Shown here: positions 1-7,295 of the stretch, in pieces
How positions within the stretch are numbered: the stretch's first letter is position 1
How the letters are laid out: each line of letters begins with the position of its first letter
DNA from: Clostridia bacterium
GTDB taxonomy: Bacteria > Bacillota > Clostridia > Oscillospirales > Acutalibacteraceae
DNA: 64,000 nt
Assembly: GCA_017442225.1 (NCBI GenBank)
Contig: JAFSAR010000006.1
Span: 16,701 to 80,700, forward strand
Direction of reading: 5' to 3'
The notes under the pieces: generated by a model
Databases searched by the model: none
The model's input: the letters and a program-made list of their open reading frames with translations, nothing else
What the model was told of the DNA's origin: nothing
Made by a program: the position numbers and the translations under genes

Positions 1-2
1 CA

Positions 3-1763
3 GGTGACGAAAAGTTAGAATTGCACCGCAGCTCAGAATATGGCAGTGGCACGTATTACGCGCCGTTCGAAGGAGTAATAAATAATTTACAGCGCCGCTA
101 TGAGAATACCAAAAGCGATTATGCCCGTGCAGAATATGAAAGCTATATGACCGAGAGCGCTTGCCCTGACTGTCACGGCGCGCGACTGAAACCCGAATAT
201 CTTGCTGTAACTGTAGGCGGCAAAAATATAAAAGAACTCTGCGATATGTCAATTGGTGAAACCTTGGATTTTATTAAAAATTTAAGGTTTAACCAGATGC
301 AGCAGATGATAGCCGAGCCTATTTTAAAAGAGATAAAAGAAAGACTAAACTTCCTGTCAAGTGTTGGTCTTGATTATCTTTGTATGTCGCGCTCATCAGG
401 TACGCTGTCGGGCGGTGAGAGTCAACGTATTCGTTTGGCGACTCAAATTGGTTCGTCACTTATGGGTGTGCTTTATGTGCTTGACGAGCCAAGTATAGGT
501 CTTCACCAGCGAGATAACGAGCGCTTACTTGGTACACTTAAACATCTTCGCGATTTAGGTAATACCTTAATTGTTGTTGAACATGATGAGGACACAATGC
601 GTGAAGCTGACTATATTATAGATATTGGCCCAGGCGCGGGTATTCACGGTGGACAGCTTGTATTTGACGGTACTCCTGAGGAACTGCTCAAATGTGAAAA
701 CTCAATTACAGCCGACTATCTTTCGGGTAGAAAACAAATTCCTGTACCTACTACCCGTCGCAAAGGTCATGGAAATCATCTTACTGTTAAGGGCGCTGGA
801 GAAAATAACCTTAAGAATATAAACGTAAAAATACCGCTTGGTGAATTTGTCTGTGTTACAGGTGTTTCGGGTAGCGGTAAGTCTTCACTTGTAAACGATA
901 TTGTTTACAAAGTTCTGGCAAATAAATTAAACCGCGCTAAGACAATTCCCGGTAAGTATAAATCAATTGAGGGTATAGAGTATCTTGACAAGGTTATTGA
1001 CATTGACCAGTCCCCGATAGGCAGAACACCGCGAAGTAATCCCGCAACATACACGGGCGTGTTTACCGATATACGAGACCTTTACGCAAACACCAAGGAT
1101 GCCAAGGCAAAGGGCTATACTGCGGGCAGATTTTCTTTTAACGTAAAGGGTGGTCGCTGTGAGGCCTGCTGCGGCGACGGCATTAAAAAAATAGAAATGC
1201 ATTTTTTGCCTGATATTTACGTACCGTGCGAGGTTTGCGGCGGCACACGCTATAACAAAGAAACGTTAAGTGTGAGATATAAGGGCAAAAACATTTATGA
1301 CGTACTTGAGATGACTGTAGAAGAGGGAATGAACTTTTTTGAAAGTCATCCTCGTATTTACCGTAAACTTAAAACATTGTTTGACGTAGGACTTGGATAT
1401 ATAAAAATTGGGCAAAGCGCTACAACCCTTTCAGGCGGTGAGGCACAGAGAGTAAAGCTTGCTACCGAGCTTTCTAAAAAGAGTACGGGCAAGACCATAT
1501 ATATACTTGACGAGCCTACAACGGGGCTTCATACTGCCGACGTTCATAGGCTGATTGAGGTACTGCAACGTCTGGTTGATGCGGGTAATACCGTGCTTGT
1601 GATCGAACACAATCTTGACGTTATCAAGGTTGCCGACCATATTATAGACTTGGGTCCCGAGGGCGGCAACGGAGGCGGTACGGTTGTGGTAAGCGGAACG
1701 CCTGAGCAGGTTTGCAAGTGCGAAGCGTCTTACACGGGTAAGTTTTTAAAGAAATTGTTATAA
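3..1763 (+). CDS. uvrA: Excinuclease ABC subunit UvrA, C-terminal part (5' truncated by window edge)
   Basis: Damage-recognition ATPase of nucleotide excision repair; works with UvrB in the cytoplasm. The reading frame is open to the first base, so the true start lies outside; full UvrA is about 940 aa and about 586 are here. Visible parts are the end of the first ABC module (signature [12 protein letters not shown] and DEPSIGL Walker B), the second Walker A ([10 protein letters not shown]), a zinc finger of CEAC and CEVC pairs about 20 residues apart, and the second signature ([12 protein letters not shown]) with DEPTTGL. The upstream neighbour is not visible. The gene ends 64 bases before the DUF5685 gene. 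Identification is secure. Confidence 0.97.
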   Translation, partial: GDEKLELHRSSEYGSGTYYAPFEGVINNLQRRYENTKSDYARAEYESYMTESACPDCHGARLKPEYLAVTVGGKNIKELCDMSIGETLDFIKNLRFNQMQQMIAEPILKEIKERLNFLSSVGLDYLCMSRSSGTLSGGESQRIRLATQIGSSLMGVLYVLDEPSIGLHQRDNERLLGTLKHLRDLGNTLIVVEHDEDTMREADYIIDIGPGAGIHGGQLVFDGTPEELLKCENSITADYLSGRKQIPVPTTRRKGHGNHLTVKGAGENNLKNINVKIPLGEFVCVTGVSGSGKSSLVNDIVYKVLANKLNRAKTIPGKYKSIEGIEYLDKVIDIDQSPIGRTPRSNPATYTGVFTDIRDLYANTKDAKAKGYTAGRFSFNVKGGRCEACCGDGIKKIEMHFLPDIYVPCEVCGGTRYNKETLSVRYKGKNIYDVLEMTVEEGMNFFESHPRIYRKLKTLFDVGLGYIKIGQSATTLSGGEAQRVKLATELSKKSTGKTIYILDEPTTGLHTADVHRLIEVLQRLVDAGNTVLVIEHNLDVIKVADHIIDLGPEGGNGGGTVVVSGTPEQVCKCEASYTGKFLKKLL

Positions 1764-1827
1764 ATTTACACATTATTCACCAAATAATGCGAATTTGCAT
1801 TTATTATGTTAGCGTGAGGTGAAAGCG

Positions 1828-2661
1828 GTGTTTGGATATGTAAGGGCGTGTAGACCCGAACTTAAAATCAAAGAGTACGAAACCTACAAGGCGGTTTATT
1901 GCTCGCTTTGTAAAAACTTAGGCAAAAGCTACGGTATACTTTCGCGCTTTACTTTAAGCTACGATTTCACCTTTTTAGCGCTGCTTAATATGTCGCTACA
2001 AAACGGTTGTGATGGCTTCCACCAAAAACGCTGCGCTTTTAACCCACTTAAAAAGTGTAATTATTGCAAAAATGATGATGCTATTGATATGCCTGCCGCC
2101 GCGGCTATGATAATGCTGTATTACAAAATACTTGATAATATAGCAGACGAGCGTGGTTTTAAAAGATTGGGTTATTGGTGCTTAAAGCCAATTTTCAGTT
2201 CTGCGCATAAAAAGGCGGCTAAAAAATATCCTCAAATAGAAGATGCGGTAAGCGAGTATATATCCGCTCAAAACGCGCTTGAAGCAGTAAATTGTGACTC
2301 AATTGACAAAGCCGCCGACCCTACGGCAAAGGTGATGGAGCAGATACTCGCGCTTTGCAGTGAGGATGAAACACAAAAACGAGTGTTGAATCGCTTGGGT
2401 TACTGCCTTGGCAGATATATTTATCTGCTTGATGCTGCGGTTGACCTTGACCAAGATAAAAAGTCGGGCAGTTATAACGTGCTTAAAAATACAGATGACA
2501 AAGATATAGCGACACACATAAAGCAACAGCTTTATTTTTGTGTTAACGAAGCATCAAAAGCATTTGAACTGCTTGATATAAAAAAGTATAAGAACATACT
2601 TGGAAATATAATTTATTTAGGGTTGGAAGAAACCTTTATAAAGGAGTTAAACAAAGAATGA
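1828..2661 (+). CDS. DUF5685 family protein
   Basis: About 277 aa, function unknown. The N-terminus, with FGYVR and later YKAVYCSLCKNLG, matches the DUF5685 family as I remember it; paired cysteines (CSLC, then a C-x6-C-NYC cluster near residues 70-80) suggest metal binding. I chose GTG at 1828 because AGGTG lies 7 bases upstream and the family begins Met-Phe-Gly-Tyr-Val; a GTG at 1819 would add three residues. The stop overlaps the next start (ATGA, 2658-2661), so it is translationally coupled to the J-domain gene. No signal peptide or membrane segment is obvious. The biochemical role cannot be read from sequence. Confidence 0.8.
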   Translation: MFGYVRACRPELKIKEYETYKAVYCSLCKNLGKSYGILSRFTLSYDFTFLALLNMSLQNGCDGFHQKRCAFNPLKKCNYCKNDDAIDMPAAAAMIMLYYKILDNIADERGFKRLGYWCLKPIFSSAHKKAAKKYPQIEDAVSEYISAQNALEAVNCDSIDKAADPTAKVMEQILALCSEDETQKRVLNRLGYCLGRYIYLLDAAVDLDQDKKSGSYNVLKNTDDKDIATHIKQQLYFCVNEASKAFELLDIKKYKNILGNIIYLGLEETFIKELNKE

Positions 2662-3281
2662 GAGATCCGTACGAGGTGTTGGGCGTTTCTAAAAACGCGA
2701 CTGACGAAGAAATTAAAAACGCCTACCGCGAGCTTGCACGCAAATATCACCCCGATAATTACACCGACAATCCGCTTTCTGATTTAGCGGGTGAAAAGAT
2801 GAAAGAGATTAACGAGGCTTATGACGCTATCGTTAATTCCCGCAGACACGGCTCGTATAAAAAATCGGGTGGTAATGCATATAACGGTTCATATAGCGGA
2901 AGTACCAACTTTCCCGAAGTGCGCTCACTTATAAATCAAGGTAGACTTGAACAGGCGCAGGAGATACTTGATGGTGTTCCGCCTCAGAGTCGTGATGCCG
3001 AGTGGTATTTTTTAAACGGTACGGTTCTTTACCGCCGCGGTTGGTTCGACCAAGCATATACAAGCTTTGCGACAGCGGTGCGTATGAATCCGCAAAACCC
3101 CGAATATCGCAACGCTATGAACAACGCGCAAAGGCAGAGCGGTCAGCAGTATAATCCCTATCGTTCCTATGGTTACGGCGGCGGTTGTGATGCGTGTGAT
3201 GTGTGTCAAGGACTATTTTGCGCCGATTGTTTGTGTGAGATGTGCGGCGGTAACCTTTGCTCGTGTTTTGGATGCAGATAA
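2658..3281 (+). CDS. J-domain (DnaJ-like) protein with TPR-like middle and Cys-rich tail
   Basis: Predicted DnaK co-chaperone-type protein, 207 aa. Residues 1-60 form a J domain (DPYEVLGVSKNATDEEIKNA, then YRELARKYHPDN with the HPD motif). A Gly/Ser/Tyr linker follows, then a helical repeat region around residues 85-160 (WYFLNGTVLYRRGWFDQAYTSF, TPR-like). The last 30 residues carry about nine cysteines in CxxC patterns, unlike the zinc domain of canonical DnaJ. The start overlaps the DUF5685 stop by 4 bases, and a membrane protein gene follows after 1 base, so the three form one operon. It is probably a specialised J protein rather than the housekeeping DnaJ. The cysteine tail suggests metal binding or redox sensing; that is inference. 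Confidence 0.85.
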   Translation: MRDPYEVLGVSKNATDEEIKNAYRELARKYHPDNYTDNPLSDLAGEKMKEINEAYDAIVNSRRHGSYKKSGGNAYNGSYSGSTNFPEVRSLINQGRLEQAQEILDGVPPQSRDAEWYFLNGTVLYRRGWFDQAYTSFATAVRMNPQNPEYRNAMNNAQRQSGQQYNPYRSYGYGGGCDACDVCQGLFCADCLCEMCGGNLCSCFGCR

Positions 3282-3282
3282 T

Positions 3283-3810
3283 ATGAAAAACACTAAAAAA
3301 ACAACCCTTTGCGGTATGGTGGCTGCTCTTTCGATTGTGATAATGCTTACGAGCTATTTTCCGTATCTGACATATGCGATTCCCGCGCTTGCAGGACTAT
3401 TTATGATGGTACCGCTAATAGAGTGTGGAGCTTTTTGGGCATTGGGCACCTATATTGCAAGTTCTGCAATAATATTCATCACGGGTGAGACCGAAGCCAA
3501 GCTTTTGTACGTGATGTTTTTGGGTTATTATCCAATTTTGAAATCACTTATCGAAAAAATAAAAAAACAATTTATCGAGTGGGTGTTAAAGCTTGTCTGC
3601 TTTAATATCGCGGCAACGGCGTTTTATTACATTTCAAGCGCGCTGTTTGCCGTATCTTTTGACGATTTCGGCGAGTGGGGCAAATACGGCGCATTGATAT
3701 TTTTAGCGCTTTGTAACGTTGTGTTTGTGATTTACGACATAGGCATATCGCGCATAGCGTCGAGGTATATGTATTCTCTGCATGATAAGGTTAGAAAGAT
3801 AATAAAATAA
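3283..3810 (+). CDS. Integral membrane protein, ECF-transporter S-component-like
   Basis: 175 aa with about five hydrophobic segments. The general pattern (N-terminal MAALSIVIMLTSYFPYLTYAIPALAG and GYYPILKSLIE) resembles small S-component-like membrane proteins of Clostridia; substrate unknown. ATG at 3283 is one base after the J-domain gene's stop. A longer frame reading back to 3169 overlaps that gene and is not needed. It is the last gene before the hairpin terminator at 3826-3851, so it closes the DUF5685/J-domain operon. The S-component assignment is tentative because no EcfT or EcfA partner is nearby. Confidence 0.7.
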   Translation: MKNTKKTTLCGMVAALSIVIMLTSYFPYLTYAIPALAGLFMMVPLIECGAFWALGTYIASSAIIFITGETEAKLLYVMFLGYYPILKSLIEKIKKQFIEWVLKLVCFNIAATAFYYISSALFAVSFDDFGEWGKYGALIFLALCNVVFVIYDIGISRIASRYMYSLHDKVRKIIK

Positions 3811-3823
3811 TTTTTAAAAATGT

Positions 3824-3852
3824 AGGGGAGGCGTTTCGCCTCCCGATTTTTC
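3824..3852 (+). terminator. Rho-independent terminator, copy 1 of a repeated hairpin
   Basis: Perfect 8-bp stem GGGAGGCG (3826-3833) and CGCCTCCC (3837-3844) with a TTT loop and a following GATTTTTC run. It closes the operon ending at 3810. A 27-base stretch (3824-3850) is identical to 7207-7233. Confidence 0.85.
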
Positions 3853-3876
3853 AATTTAACTATAAAAAACATGTCA

Positions 3877-3905
3877 TTGAAAGTAAAAATGATTTATGCT
3901 ATAAT
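3877..3905 (+). promoter_or_regulatory. Sigma-A type promoter of the 641-aa orphan gene
   Basis: TTGAAA (3877-3882), 17-base spacer, consensus TATAAT (3900-3905), 42 bases before the start codon. The gene therefore has its own promoter and is not read from the upstream operon. Confidence 0.8.
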
Positions 3906-3947
3906 AATTATAATTTATGGGCTTTAAAAACAAAAAGGGGAATTAAA

Positions 3948-5873
3948 ATGAATCTAACAAAAACTTCAATATTAGCATCTTTTGCGACAATCAAAATATT
4001 AAATGATACCAAAAAGTATAATAATCCATATCAAATTCTTTCGGAATTTATTAACTACATTATTTGTACGGAAAAAATTTATACTTTTAACTCTATAGAA
4101 ATGAAAAATTACTTAAAAAGTATTTTTGGCTTTGATATACCAGAGGCAGTGGTTAAAACTTCAACAAAAAATTTATCTTATCTTAACAGAAATGATGGAA
4201 TATATACTGTCGATAGAAATGGACTAGCCGTTGATGACTCGTTTGAAGCAACAAGAATATCTGCGGAAACAACAAATACAAATATTATTGAGTCTTTAGT
4301 TGCATACATAGAATCAAAAGAATCTGGTAGTGTAGTAGATAGAAATATTTTAACACAAGATTTTATTGCTTTTGTTGTCGATGACCAACAAAGAACGGTT
4401 GGCAAATATACAGATTTAATAAGTGAATTTATTTTGAAAAATGAAAATAATGTCAATATGCAAAATGATTTGCGAACTATACAGGAAGGAAGTATTTTAT
4501 ATATTGGTTTAAATCACAATATTAACGAAACAGGAAGTATTACTAAAAAATTAACATTATTTTTAAGTATGGAAATATTGTTTAGTTTGGTAGGGTTTAA
4601 TGGTACAATTCATCAAAGACTAGCCGAAGAATTTCTAGTGCAAGTTAAAAATGCAAATTTAAATGGACAAAAAATATTCTTAAGATATTTTTCTGAGGTT
4701 AAGGAAGAAATTGATAGTTATTTTGACAATGCAGAAATGATTGTTGATGGGAAAATGCAACCTATGGATAGGGTTGCTATGAAAGCAATAATTAATAATT
4801 GTAATGAAGTGAGTGATGTGACTGTAAAAAAATCTGATTTTTATCATTCCTTACAGTATAGATATGGCATATTGGAAGATAATAAAAACGATTATTATTC
4901 AGTAGAAAATAATATAAACAACCTTGAAAGCATAGAATATACTGATCCTCAAATACAAGCCAGTTGGAAATATATAAGTCATATTAACAAATTAAGAAAA
5001 GGACAAATATTTTCTAACAATATTGAATCAGAATATATCTTAATTACAAATACGCGTAGTGCGTTAAATGCATCAAAAGAGCAGGCCGATAAAGATAAGG
5101 TAACCAAAAACATTGAACAAACTAGTGATTATGCTTTGTCGCTAAACAAAATAACTAATATCCTATGGTATAAGTTGGGTAATGGTTTTGGGCGAAAGGA
5201 ATATCCTACAAATATTGATACTGTTTTAAGAGCAAGAATAGTTTTGGCATCTAGTATTTCGCAGAATGTAACAGAAATATATAATAAGGCTAAATCACAA
5301 CATAAGAAGGGTGAAATTAGTGATGAACAACTTGCTGCAAGAATAATTATGTTGCGGAAAAAACCGCTTCTTCCAGAAGAATTAGAAGGTGATGTTATAG
5401 AAGAAAGTATGGATTTCTCCCCAGATTATATATCTAGATTTGAACAGGAAATTAATGAAAACAAAGCTGCGCTTGAAAAGAAAGATAAGGAAATAGAACA
5501 AATTATAAACAAAAGCCAAAAAATTATTGTAGAAAAGGAAAATACAATAGCAGAAAAAGAACAGCTTATAATACAAAAAAGCCAAGAAAATGAGGCTTTG
5601 AATGTTGAGCTCAAAAAATATAAGGAAAAAGAGGATAACGAAAAGGCAAAAAAAGAAAAAAGAAAACGTATATGGAAAATAATATGGTCAATTGGATGGC
5701 GAGTTAGTTTATATTTGTTTATAGGAATGCTAGCATATAAGGCATATAAATACGACAAGGAATTGTTGGGAATGTTTTTATCAATTAGTGATGTTGTTTT
5801 ATTGTTGAAGACTGGATTAAATAAAGGTATAAAATTCAGACGCAAACATAAGGTCGTAGAAATAAACGAATAA
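3948..5873 (+). CDS. Uncharacterised protein: PIN-like core, coiled coil, C-terminal membrane segments
   Basis: 641 aa, not assigned to a named family. Residues 1-100 are helical and could hold a winged-helix-like domain. Around 200-260, LTLFLSMEILFSLVGFNG followed by LRYFSEVKEEIDSYF resembles the first two blocks of PIN-domain ribonucleases, and YILITNTRSALNAS (363-376) resembles their third acidic block; the usual first Asp is Ser207 here. Residues 490-575 are a strongly charged coiled coil, followed by hydrophobic stretches near 575-598 and 606-620, so the protein probably sits at the membrane with the coiled coil inside. The gene is visibly richer in A/T and in AAT/ATA/AAA codons than its neighbours, has its own promoter and a RBS (AAAGGGG), and stands between operons: signs of recent acquisition. 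A defence or toxin role is possible but is inference only. Confidence 0.75.
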   Translation: MNLTKTSILASFATIKILNDTKKYNNPYQILSEFINYIICTEKIYTFNSIEMKNYLKSIFGFDIPEAVVKTSTKNLSYLNRNDGIYTVDRNGLAVDDSFEATRISAETTNTNIIESLVAYIESKESGSVVDRNILTQDFIAFVVDDQQRTVGKYTDLISEFILKNENNVNMQNDLRTIQEGSILYIGLNHNINETGSITKKLTLFLSMEILFSLVGFNGTIHQRLAEEFLVQVKNANLNGQKIFLRYFSEVKEEIDSYFDNAEMIVDGKMQPMDRVAMKAIINNCNEVSDVTVKKSDFYHSLQYRYGILEDNKNDYYSVENNINNLESIEYTDPQIQASWKYISHINKLRKGQIFSNNIESEYILITNTRSALNASKEQADKDKVTKNIEQTSDYALSLNKITNILWYKLGNGFGRKEYPTNIDTVLRARIVLASSISQNVTEIYNKAKSQHKKGEISDEQLAARIIMLRKKPLLPEELEGDVIEESMDFSPDYISRFEQEINENKAALEKKDKEIEQIINKSQKIIVEKENTIAEKEQLIIQKSQENEALNVELKKYKEKEDNEKAKKEKRKRIWKIIWSIGWRVSLYLFIGMLAYKAYKYDKELLGMFLSISDVVLLLKTGLNKGIKFRRKHKVVEINE

Positions 5874-6059
5874 TTGATGTCGTAAAACTCCACCCGTGTG
5901 GTTCGGAAGGAAAAATATATATGCAAAAGTTTCGCTAATATATAAATCCATTGTCGGAAGCAATACGAGTGACTAAGAAAGGCGATATTATTTTTGAGGC
6001 ATATTGTATGATAGGATATTTCCACCATACGCTTGATATATTTAGAAATAAAACATAAA

Positions 6060-6099
6060 AAAATTTGAGGGTGGCTCGTACGAGCCACCCTCAAATTTT
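6060..6099. terminator. Bidirectional terminator, 40-bp perfect palindrome
   Basis: Arms of 20 bases meet at 6079/6080 (centre CGTACG, GC-rich core GGGTGGCTCG). It has A-runs on one side and T-runs on the other. It lies between the convergent orphan gene and the methyltransferase and can serve both. The 186 bases between 5874 and 6059 hold only a 39-codon open stretch (5942-6058) without a RBS. Confidence 0.85.
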
Positions 6100-6132
6100 G
6101 CGTCACATTAAACAAAGAATAGGGAATAAGGT

Positions 6133-6903
6133 TTATTTTTTACATATACCTTTGTATATGTAATACGGTTTTGAGTAAAGATATGTGCCGCTTTTATCTG
6201 CCTCAATGAGTTCGTTAATAAACTCATCATATTCGTCTTTTGTGAGTACACCTGTGTTTTCACCTTCCACCCAGTCGGTTGATTCACCAAACAGCCAGCC
6301 GATGTTTTTGCTAAATTCATAGCCGAACATACCTTGTTTATATTCGGTTTCAATAACATTGTGAACGCATATACTACTTTCAAATAATCCGGAGTTATTA
6401 AACACACCATGTATTCTTCTGCCCATCCATCCGTCAAGGTCGTCCATCCAACCCTGTTTAGTTATGGCGTAAGAGTGAATACATTTAGTAATTAAATCTT
6501 GATTATCACCATTATAAACAACACTGTCGAAGTCAGCGTGTACACATATTACCATACCACCGGGTTTTAAGATTCTGTTTATCTCACTTATAAAGGTAGC
6601 TTTGTCACTAATGCATTCGAGAAGGTCTTTAGTCAATACTAAATCAAACGTATTGTCGGGAAAATCAAGTTTTCCTGCACAGTTCATAATTTTAAGTTCT
6701 ACAGGTGTGCTGTAGGGGATGGTAACAAAATTTCTATCGGTTACATCTACACCTATGGCTTTTGTTACTTTGCTAGGGAACTCTTTTATAATTCCGTTAA
6801 GATATCCTGCGTTTCTGCAACCTAAATCAACAATGGCAGCGTTATCGGGTAAGTCTATTAGTTCATATATTGCTTCGTTAAGTGATGATTTATTTACTTT
6901 CAT
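6133..6903 (-). CDS. Class I SAM-dependent methyltransferase under leader-peptide attenuation
   Basis: 256 aa. The Rossmann SAM-binding start is visible (AAIVDLGCRNAGYL), then an acidic strand end (KAIGVDVTD), CAGKLDFPDNTFDLVLTKDLLE, and the post-motif LKPGGMVICV. It resembles methyltransferase-11-type enzymes; the substrate cannot be read. ATG at 6903 is chosen over an in-frame upstream ATG because AAGGAG sits 8 bases before it and the region upstream forms a terminator hairpin. Expression appears controlled by a 190-base leader (promoter at 7102-7130, 11-codon leader ORF, competing hairpins). That architecture is typical of antibiotic-inducible resistance genes, so an rRNA or drug methyltransferase is an attractive but unproven guess. 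It converges with the 641-aa orphan gene. Confidence 0.85.
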   Translation of the reverse strand: MKVNKSSLNEAIYELIDLPDNAAIVDLGCRNAGYLNGIIKEFPSKVTKAIGVDVTDRNFVTIPYSTPVELKIMNCAGKLDFPDNTFDLVLTKDLLECISDKATFISEINRILKPGGMVICVHADFDSVVYNGDNQDLITKCIHSYAITKQGWMDDLDGWMGRRIHGVFNNSGLFESSICVHNVIETEYKQGMFGYEFSKNIGWLFGESTDWVEGENTGVLTKDEYDEFINELIEADKSGTYLYSKPYYIYKGICKK

Positions 6904-6920
6904 AATAATTCTCCTTAAAT

Positions 6921-6959
6921 AAAAAAATACTGTTGGTAGCATTTGTGCCATCAACAGTA
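6921..6959 (-). terminator. Leader terminator (attenuator) of the methyltransferase gene
   Basis: On the minus strand TACTGTTG and CAACAGTA (6928-6935 with 6952-6959) form an 8-bp stem extended by internal pairs, followed at once by seven T residues (6921-6927). The hairpin ends only a few bases before the gene's RBS, so it can act only as a conditional terminator in the 5' leader. Confidence 0.75.
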
Positions 6960-7063
6960 CAATAAAAAGTTAGGTTTCTTTTCATCATTCGTTTAGGCAC
7001 AAAGCTAAATAAACCTGTACCTAAAATAAGATACAAGCTATCGTCGTCTGCGTCGAATGATGA
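6942..7063 (-). promoter_or_regulatory. Competing antiterminator / anti-antiterminator elements
   Basis: Three complementary pairs are visible. 6982-6991 pairs with 7054-7063 inside the leader ORF (10 bp). 6992-7001 pairs with 7016-7025 (10 bp, one wobble that is G-U only in the minus-strand RNA). 6996-7003 pairs with 6942-6949 (8 bp), which would break the terminator. A ribosome stalled on the leader ORF would free the 6996-7003 arm and favour read-through. Confidence 0.65.
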
Positions 7064-7073
7064 TAGAAAACAT
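7038..7073 (-). CDS. Leader peptide, 11 aa, ending in five arginines
   Basis: Reads Met-Phe-Ser-Ile-Ile-Ile followed by five Arg codons (CGA CGC AGA CGA CGA) and TAG. GGAGGA lies 7 bases upstream (7081-7086), an excellent RBS, so it is very likely translated. Consecutive basic residues match the Arg/Lys-x-Arg/Lys nascent-chain pattern known to stall ribosomes in the presence of macrolides or ketolides; runs of one amino acid also occur in amino-acid attenuators. The gene downstream is a methyltransferase, not an arginine gene, which favours the first reading. Too short for routine gene calling. Confidence 0.7.
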   Translation of the reverse strand: MFSIIIRRRRR

Positions 7074-7101
7074 AATCTATTCCTCCGATGAATTTTTATG
7101 T

Positions 7102-7130
7102 ATTATAGCAAAAAAAGTAGAGAGTGTCAA
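7102..7130 (-). promoter_or_regulatory. Sigma-A promoter of the attenuated methyltransferase leader
   Basis: On the minus strand TTGACA (7125-7130), exactly 17 bases, TATAAT (7102-7107). Both hexamers are perfect consensus. Transcription would begin near 7095. Confidence 0.85.
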
Positions 7131-7206
7131 GAATAGGTATGGTGTTAATGATAAATCAATTTGTAAGAAAAATTTGAATATCTGGTTTTAGAGAAGATAA
7201 AGGAAA

Positions 7207-7235
7207 AGGGGAGGCGTTTCGCCTCCCGATTTTAT
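7207..7235. terminator. Hairpin terminator, copy 2 of the repeated element
   Basis: GGGAGGCG (7209-7216) and CGCCTCCC (7220-7227) with TTT loop, then GATTTTATTG. 7207-7233 is identical over 27 bases to 3824-3850. No gene ends just before it on the plus strand, so it may be a dispersed repeat or a relic rather than a working terminator. Confidence 0.75.
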
Positions 7236-7295
7236 TGTTTACATTTCGTTTGTTTTAGTGTAAAATATTATATTATCGTAAAAGTAGGTGAGGGA

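Noticed and set aside
5942..6058. 39-codon open stretch after the orphan gene
   Set aside because: No RBS, no recognised pattern, and it ends at the terminator; kept as non-coding.
5426..6115. 229-aa minus-strand open frame
   Set aside because: It lies opposite the coiled-coil end of the orphan gene and runs through its terminator palindrome. Its Phe/Ser/Leu composition is the mirror of Glu/Lys-rich coding sequence, and there is no RBS.
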